In this document: positions 6,289 to 9,115 of the stretch, in pieces
How the letters are laid out: each line of letters begins with the position of its first letter
How positions within the stretch are numbered: the first letter of the stretch is position 1
Origin: JAMCQB01 sp947085305
GTDB lineage: Bacteria; Nitrospirota; Thermodesulfovibrionia; Thermodesulfovibrionales; UBA9159
Reading direction: 5' to 3'
Length of the DNA: 9,115 nucleotides
Assembly: GCA_947085305.1 (NCBI GenBank)
Contig: CAMTVV010000030.1
Coordinates: 1-9,115 of the forward strand
Made by a program: the position numbers and the translations under genes
Notes under the pieces: generated by a model
Told to the model about the DNA's origin: nothing
The model's database searches: none
What the model saw: the letters and a program-made list of their open reading frames with translations, nothing else

Positions 6289-7182
6289 ATGGCGATTAAA
6301 ATGGAAGGAACGGAATTAGCTGAGAGGATAAAAGAGAATGTCCGTCAGGAAGTCAGCATGTTAAACAGCATCGGCATTGATGTAGGGCTTGCGTTACTCC
6401 TGGTCGGGGAAAACCTTTCCTCAAAACAATATCTTTCTGCTACATTAAAGGCGTGCAGCAAGACAGGAATAACTCCTTATGAATACCGCTTTCATGAGAA
6501 TGTAACAATAAATGAACTGCTTAATGCCGTACGGGCAATAAATAGTGATGAACGCATTCACGGGTTGCTGGTCTTTTTCCCGCTTCCCAAAAGGATTAAC
6601 AGCAGAAAAATAGTTAATTCCATACTGCCTGAAAAGGATATCGACGGCCTCGGTTCTACATCTGTGGGGAAGTTTGCATCCGAAGAATCGACATTTCAGC
6701 TTTATTCAAAGAGTGATGAACTGACAATCCGCTCTCTGGGATTTTTGCCTTGCACTCCATTCGGCGTGATAAGATTGCTTGAACATTACAATGTAGAAAT
6801 AAGAGGTAAACGTGCAGTCGTTATCGGCAAAAGCCTTGCCGTAGGCAAACCGCTTTCACTGATGCTCCTGACAAAGGAGGCAACGGTTACGATCTGCCAT
6901 AGAGAAACTAAAAATCTTGCAGAAGTTGCCGGGCAGGCCGATATCTTATGTGTAGCCGCCGGGAAACCGAATCTTATCAATGGGGATATGGTGAAAGAAG
7001 GCGCTGTAGTTGTCGATATAGGCATAAATATCCTTGACAATGGAAAGGTTACAGGCGATGTTGATTTCGAGAGCGTCTCAAAAAGGGCAGCTCTCATTAC
7101 ACCTGTCCCTGGAGGCATAGGTCCAGTGACGATCGCAATACTTCTTGAAAATACCGTCAAATCGGCAAAGGCAAGGCTTTAA
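6289..7182 (+). CDS. folD: FolD-family 5,10-methylene-tetrahydrofolate dehydrogenase, probably lacking cyclohydrolase activity
   Basis: This 297-residue cytoplasmic enzyme would oxidise or reduce the C1 unit on tetrahydrofolate (methylene to methenyl), a step of the methyl branch of the acetyl-CoA pathway and of ordinary C1 metabolism. The family signature is clear: PCTPFGVIRLLEHY (154-167), the Rossmann nucleotide loop VVIGKSLAVGKP (177-188) and TPVPGGIGPVT (271-281). The conserved Tyr48 is present. However, the lysine four residues later (Lys54 in E. coli, Lys56 in human) is Thr52 (codon 6442-6444). The glutamine of the VQLPLP motif is Phe96 (codon 6574-6576). Asp117 and Asp119 of KDIDG are kept. 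Lysine and glutamine support the cyclohydrolase step, so a dehydrogenase-only enzyme is inferred. A 14-residue insertion lies at about residues 130-150. A strong Shine-Dalgarno, AGGAG (6277-6281), is 7 bases before the ATG. The gene follows the terminator, so it is transcribed separately from the CO operon. Confidence 0.9.
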   Translation: MAIKMEGTELAERIKENVRQEVSMLNSIGIDVGLALLLVGENLSSKQYLSATLKACSKTGITPYEYRFHENVTINELLNAVRAINSDERIHGLLVFFPLPKRINSRKIVNSILPEKDIDGLGSTSVGKFASEESTFQLYSKSDELTIRSLGFLPCTPFGVIRLLEHYNVEIRGKRAVVIGKSLAVGKPLSLMLLTKEATVTICHRETKNLAEVAGQADILCVAAGKPNLINGDMVKEGAVVVDIGINILDNGKVTGDVDFESVSKRAALITPVPGGIGPVTIAILLENTVKSAKARL

Positions 7183-7211
7183 TTGACTTAAATCCCTGTC
7201 CGGTTTAAACT
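7183..7211 (+). promoter_or_regulatory. Candidate promoter for a leaderless argS transcript
   Basis: TTGACT (7183-7188; five of six to the -35 consensus) is followed after 17 bp by TAAACT (7206-7211; four of six to the -10 consensus). Transcription would begin about 7-9 bases later, at or next to the argS ATG at 7220. The region between the folD stop and argS (37 bases) contains no Shine-Dalgarno, which fits a leaderless mRNA. Read-through from folD is also possible. Confidence 0.4.
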
Positions 7212-7219
7212 CTATCCTT

Positions 7220-8860
7220 ATGGGAAAAGGCGTAAGAGAAGTTCTCGAAAAGGCTCTAAATAAAATGGGCGTCGGTGATGCCGTTATCGAGATCGAAATA
7301 CCCAGGGAAGAGAAATTCGGGGATTTTGCGACTCCTGTTGCCATAGGTTTATCCAGGGTTCTGAAGAAACCTCCGAGGAAGATCGCCGAAGAGATTGTGC
7401 TTTCCATTGAAGAGAAGGATGCATTCGAACGGATAGATATCGCGGGCCCCGGGTTTATCAACTTCACTTATGCAAAAGATTTTCTCTCTGCCCAGTTAAA
7501 AACCTTCCTTTTGGAAAAAGAAAGATACATCAGGAAGGATATCGGCAAGGGCAAGAGGGTCCAGATAGAGTTTGTGAGCGCAAATCCGACCGGCCCGCTG
7601 CATCTGGGACATGGAAGGGGCGCTGCGGTGGGCGCTGCCCTTTCGAACCTCCTCGAAGCCGGGGGATATAAGGTGGAGAGGGAATATTACATCAATGACG
7701 CAGGCAGGCAGGTGAAGCTTCTGGGGCTGTCCGTATTTGCGAAATACCAGCAGCTGCTTGGTCTCGAATATCCGTTCCCCGAGGGCGGGTACAGGGGAGA
7801 TTATGTTGAGGGGATAGCGAGGCAGGTTATTGACCGGTACGGCAGCAAATACTCGGAGATGAGCTTCCGGGAAGCAGAGGATTTTTTTACGGATTTTTCG
7901 TACAGAGAGATGCTCGCCGAGATTGAGAACGACCTTAAGGATTTCAAGGTCGTCTTTGATACATGGCAGAGCGAGCGGGAGCTGTATGCAAAAAATGATG
8001 TGGAAGGCGCGATAGATGACCTAAGACACCGGAGGCATCTCTACGAAGAGGACGGCGCCCTCTGGTTCAAGGCAACGGCTTTTGGTGATGACAAGGACAG
8101 GGTGATTATTAAGAGCGATGGTGAATTCACCTATTTTGCTTCTGATATTGCTTATCACAGGAAAAAGATCGAAAAGGGTTTTGATGAGATAGTGGACATA
8201 TGGGGAGCGGATCATCATGGATATATCCCGAGGCTAAAGGCCGTGATTCAGGCCTTGGGCTATCCGCCGGAGCATCTCAAAGTCCTGCTTGTTCAGATGG
8301 TGACCTTGCTCAGGGGAGGGAAACCGGTCCAGATGTCAAAGAGGGCAGGGGAGTTCGTCACGCTTCGGGAGGTGATGGATGAGGTCGGAAGTGATACAAC
8401 AAAGTTCATTTTTCTCACAAGAAGACCGGACAGCCACCTGGAATTTGATCTCGAAGCAGCAAAGGAGCAGTCTGCTGAAAACCCGGTGTTCTATGTGCAG
8501 TATGCCAACGCGCGGATAAACAGCATCTTTGTTCACGCCAGGGGAAAAGGGATGGATACCGCGGGCTTTGAGGGTGCGAATCTCAGTCTTCTTTCGACAC
8601 CTGAAGAACTCAGAATAATCAAGAAGCTCCTGGCCTATCCCATGACCTTTGAAGGAGCGCTGATAGCTCATGAACCCCACCGCATCACGTTCTATCTCCA
8701 GGAGCTTGCAGGGCTTTTCCATCCCTATTACAACAAATACAAAGTGGTTACGGACGATGCCGACCTCAGCCAGGCGCGGCTTGCCCTCTGCGAGGCGATA
8801 CGGATCGTTTTGAAGGACGGACTCCAGCTATTAGGTCTGAGCGCTCCGGAGAGGATGTAA
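7220..8860 (+). CDS. argS: Arginyl-tRNA synthetase
   Basis: This 546-residue class I aminoacyl-tRNA synthetase charges tRNA-Arg with arginine; family members are usually about 550-580 residues, so it is complete. Visible in order are the N-terminal additional domain (about 1-105), the ATP-binding HIGH motif as HLGH (128-131) within ANPTGPLHLGHGRG, the WGADHHGY motif (328-335), and the MSK signature as QMSKRAG (371-377), a degenerate KMSKS that is normal for this family. The helical anticodon-binding domain follows from about 415, with VQYANARI (426-433) and the typical ending LGLSAPERM (538-546). The ATG at 7220 is the only candidate: upstream in frame the sequence meets a TGA at 7184-7186 with no ATG, GTG or TTG between. 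A later ATG at 7265 would remove conserved N-terminal residues. No Shine-Dalgarno precedes it. It is housekeeping and probably unrelated in function to the CO operon. Confidence 0.97.
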   Translation: MGKGVREVLEKALNKMGVGDAVIEIEIPREEKFGDFATPVAIGLSRVLKKPPRKIAEEIVLSIEEKDAFERIDIAGPGFINFTYAKDFLSAQLKTFLLEKERYIRKDIGKGKRVQIEFVSANPTGPLHLGHGRGAAVGAALSNLLEAGGYKVEREYYINDAGRQVKLLGLSVFAKYQQLLGLEYPFPEGGYRGDYVEGIARQVIDRYGSKYSEMSFREAEDFFTDFSYREMLAEIENDLKDFKVVFDTWQSERELYAKNDVEGAIDDLRHRRHLYEEDGALWFKATAFGDDKDRVIIKSDGEFTYFASDIAYHRKKIEKGFDEIVDIWGADHHGYIPRLKAVIQALGYPPEHLKVLLVQMVTLLRGGKPVQMSKRAGEFVTLREVMDEVGSDTTKFIFLTRRPDSHLEFDLEAAKEQSAENPVFYVQYANARINSIFVHARGKGMDTAGFEGANLSLLSTPEELRIIKKLLAYPMTFEGALIAHEPHRITFYLQELAGLFHPYYNKYKVVTDDADLSQARLALCEAIRIVLKDGLQLLGLSAPERM

Positions 8861-8890
8861 GCCTTTTCAACTTGCATGTGGGGGCATGGG

Positions 8891-8912
8891 GACATGGTGT
8901 CAGGTCTTGACA
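8891..8912. repeat. Hairpin region upstream of the transposase, possible element left end
   Basis: Two overlapping small hairpins can form: GACA (8891-8894) with TGTC (8898-8901) around TGG, and TGTCA (8898-8902) with TGACA (8908-8912) around a 5-base loop. Short imperfect hairpins flank IS200/IS605-family and REP-associated transposases and are recognised as single strands. Just upstream, CATG followed by G-rich bases recurs (8874-8894). The true element boundary cannot be set without the other end. Confidence 0.4.
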
Positions 8913-8913
8913 A

Positions 8914-8943
8914 TTGACATAACGACAGCCTTTTTGCTATCCT
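8914..8943 (+). promoter_or_regulatory. Candidate promoter of the transposase gene, leaderless arrangement
   Basis: A perfect -35 consensus, TTGACA (8914-8919), is followed after 18 bp by TATCCT (8938-8943; four of six to the -10 consensus). The ATG starts 6 bases after the -10, at the expected transcription start. A second TTGACA lies at 8907-8912 but would need a 25-bp spacer. No Shine-Dalgarno precedes the ATG at 8950. Confidence 0.5.
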
Positions 8944-8949
8944 TCCCGC

Positions 8950-9115
8950 ATGGGTCGTCCGCTTAGGATAGAATTCCCCGGAGCTTTATATCATATAACA
9001 AGCAGGGGTAATGAGAGAAAGAACATCTTTCTTGATGATTCAGATAGATTCAGATTTTTTGAATTTCTGAAAGATTACCATGATCGTTATGGCATATTGC
9101 TGCACGGCTTCGTCC
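8950..9115 (+). CDS. IS200-like / REP-associated tyrosine transposase, N-terminal part (3' end outside window)
   Basis: The frame from ATG 8950 runs open off the right edge and gives 55 residues. It begins GRPLRIEFPGALYHITSRGN and continues with ERKNIF, a run typical of the N-terminus of Y1 (HUH) transposases of the REP-associated (RAYT) group. These single-strand DNA nucleases mobilise IS200/IS605-type or REP/BIME-like sequences. The window ends at LLHGFV, just before the place where the family has its MPNHxH metal-binding motif, so the catalytic HUH and tyrosine residues cannot be checked. The gene starts 89 bases after argS, has no Shine-Dalgarno and has its own promoter-like sequence. Whether the copy is intact is unknown. 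Confidence 0.85.
   Translation, partial: MGRPLRIEFPGALYHITSRGNERKNIFLDDSDRFRFFEFLKDYHDRYGILLHGFV

Larger units (their letters stand above)
8880..9115 (+). mobile_element. Left part of an IS200-like/RAYT element (partial)
   Basis: The block holds the small hairpins at 8891-8912, the promoter-like sequence and the start of the Y1-type transposase. The left boundary at about 8880 is a guess based on where the G-rich CATG repeats and hairpins begin. The right end is outside the window. It may be a single-copy domesticated RAYT rather than an active insertion sequence. Confidence 0.45.

Noticed and set aside
8861..8949. A terminator or tRNA gene behind argS
   Set aside because: No GC-rich stem with a T-tract and no cloverleaf pattern could be found; the T run at 8931-8935 is not preceded by a convincing stem.

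Overview
This window most likely comes from an anaerobic bacterium that uses carbon monoxide or the Wood-Ljungdahl (acetyl-CoA) pathway. The content and sequence style suggest a Nitrospirota/Thermodesulfovibrionia or deltaproteobacteria-like genome, but that placement is an impression from the proteins and the short intergenic repeats and was not tested. All genes are on the + strand and coding is dense.

Positions 1-6170 look like one operon. It opens with the C-terminal half of a nickel carbon monoxide dehydrogenase (CooS). Next come a NuoE-like [2Fe-2S] protein, a NuoF-like flavoprotein with extra iron-sulfur domains at both ends, a 195-residue iron-sulfur protein that repeats the C-terminal module of that NuoF, and a NuoG-like multi-cluster protein. 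A strong intrinsic terminator at 6201-6233 closes the unit. The cysteine motifs of the four proteins after CooS allow about thirteen iron-sulfur clusters plus FMN and an NAD(P) site. The simplest reading is an electron-transfer complex joining CO/CO2 chemistry to NAD(P)H, perhaps also to ferredoxin. No [FeFe]-hydrogenase domain and no obvious molybdenum site is visible, and no classical CooF is present in the window.

Positions 6289-7182 encode a FolD-family protein (methylene-tetrahydrofolate dehydrogenase). The lysine and glutamine needed for the cyclohydrolase reaction are replaced by Thr52 and Phe96, so it may be dehydrogenase-only. Positions 7220-8860 encode a complete arginyl-tRNA synthetase (argS) with no Shine-Dalgarno sequence; a promoter-like sequence places the likely transcription start at or near its ATG. 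From 8950 to the right edge lies the start of an IS200-like/REP-associated tyrosine transposase, also without a Shine-Dalgarno and also preceded by a promoter-like sequence close to the ATG.

The most unusual structure is in the gaps of the CO operon. Three of its four gene junctions are filled, from near the stop codon to near the next ribosome binding site, by short-period repeats arranged as inverted repeats. Two have a 7-bp period and are 70 bp long (978-1047 and 4089-4158) with unrelated sequences. One has a 6-bp period (3396-3478) and runs into the end of the NuoF gene, where it encodes a Lys/Glu-Val tail.
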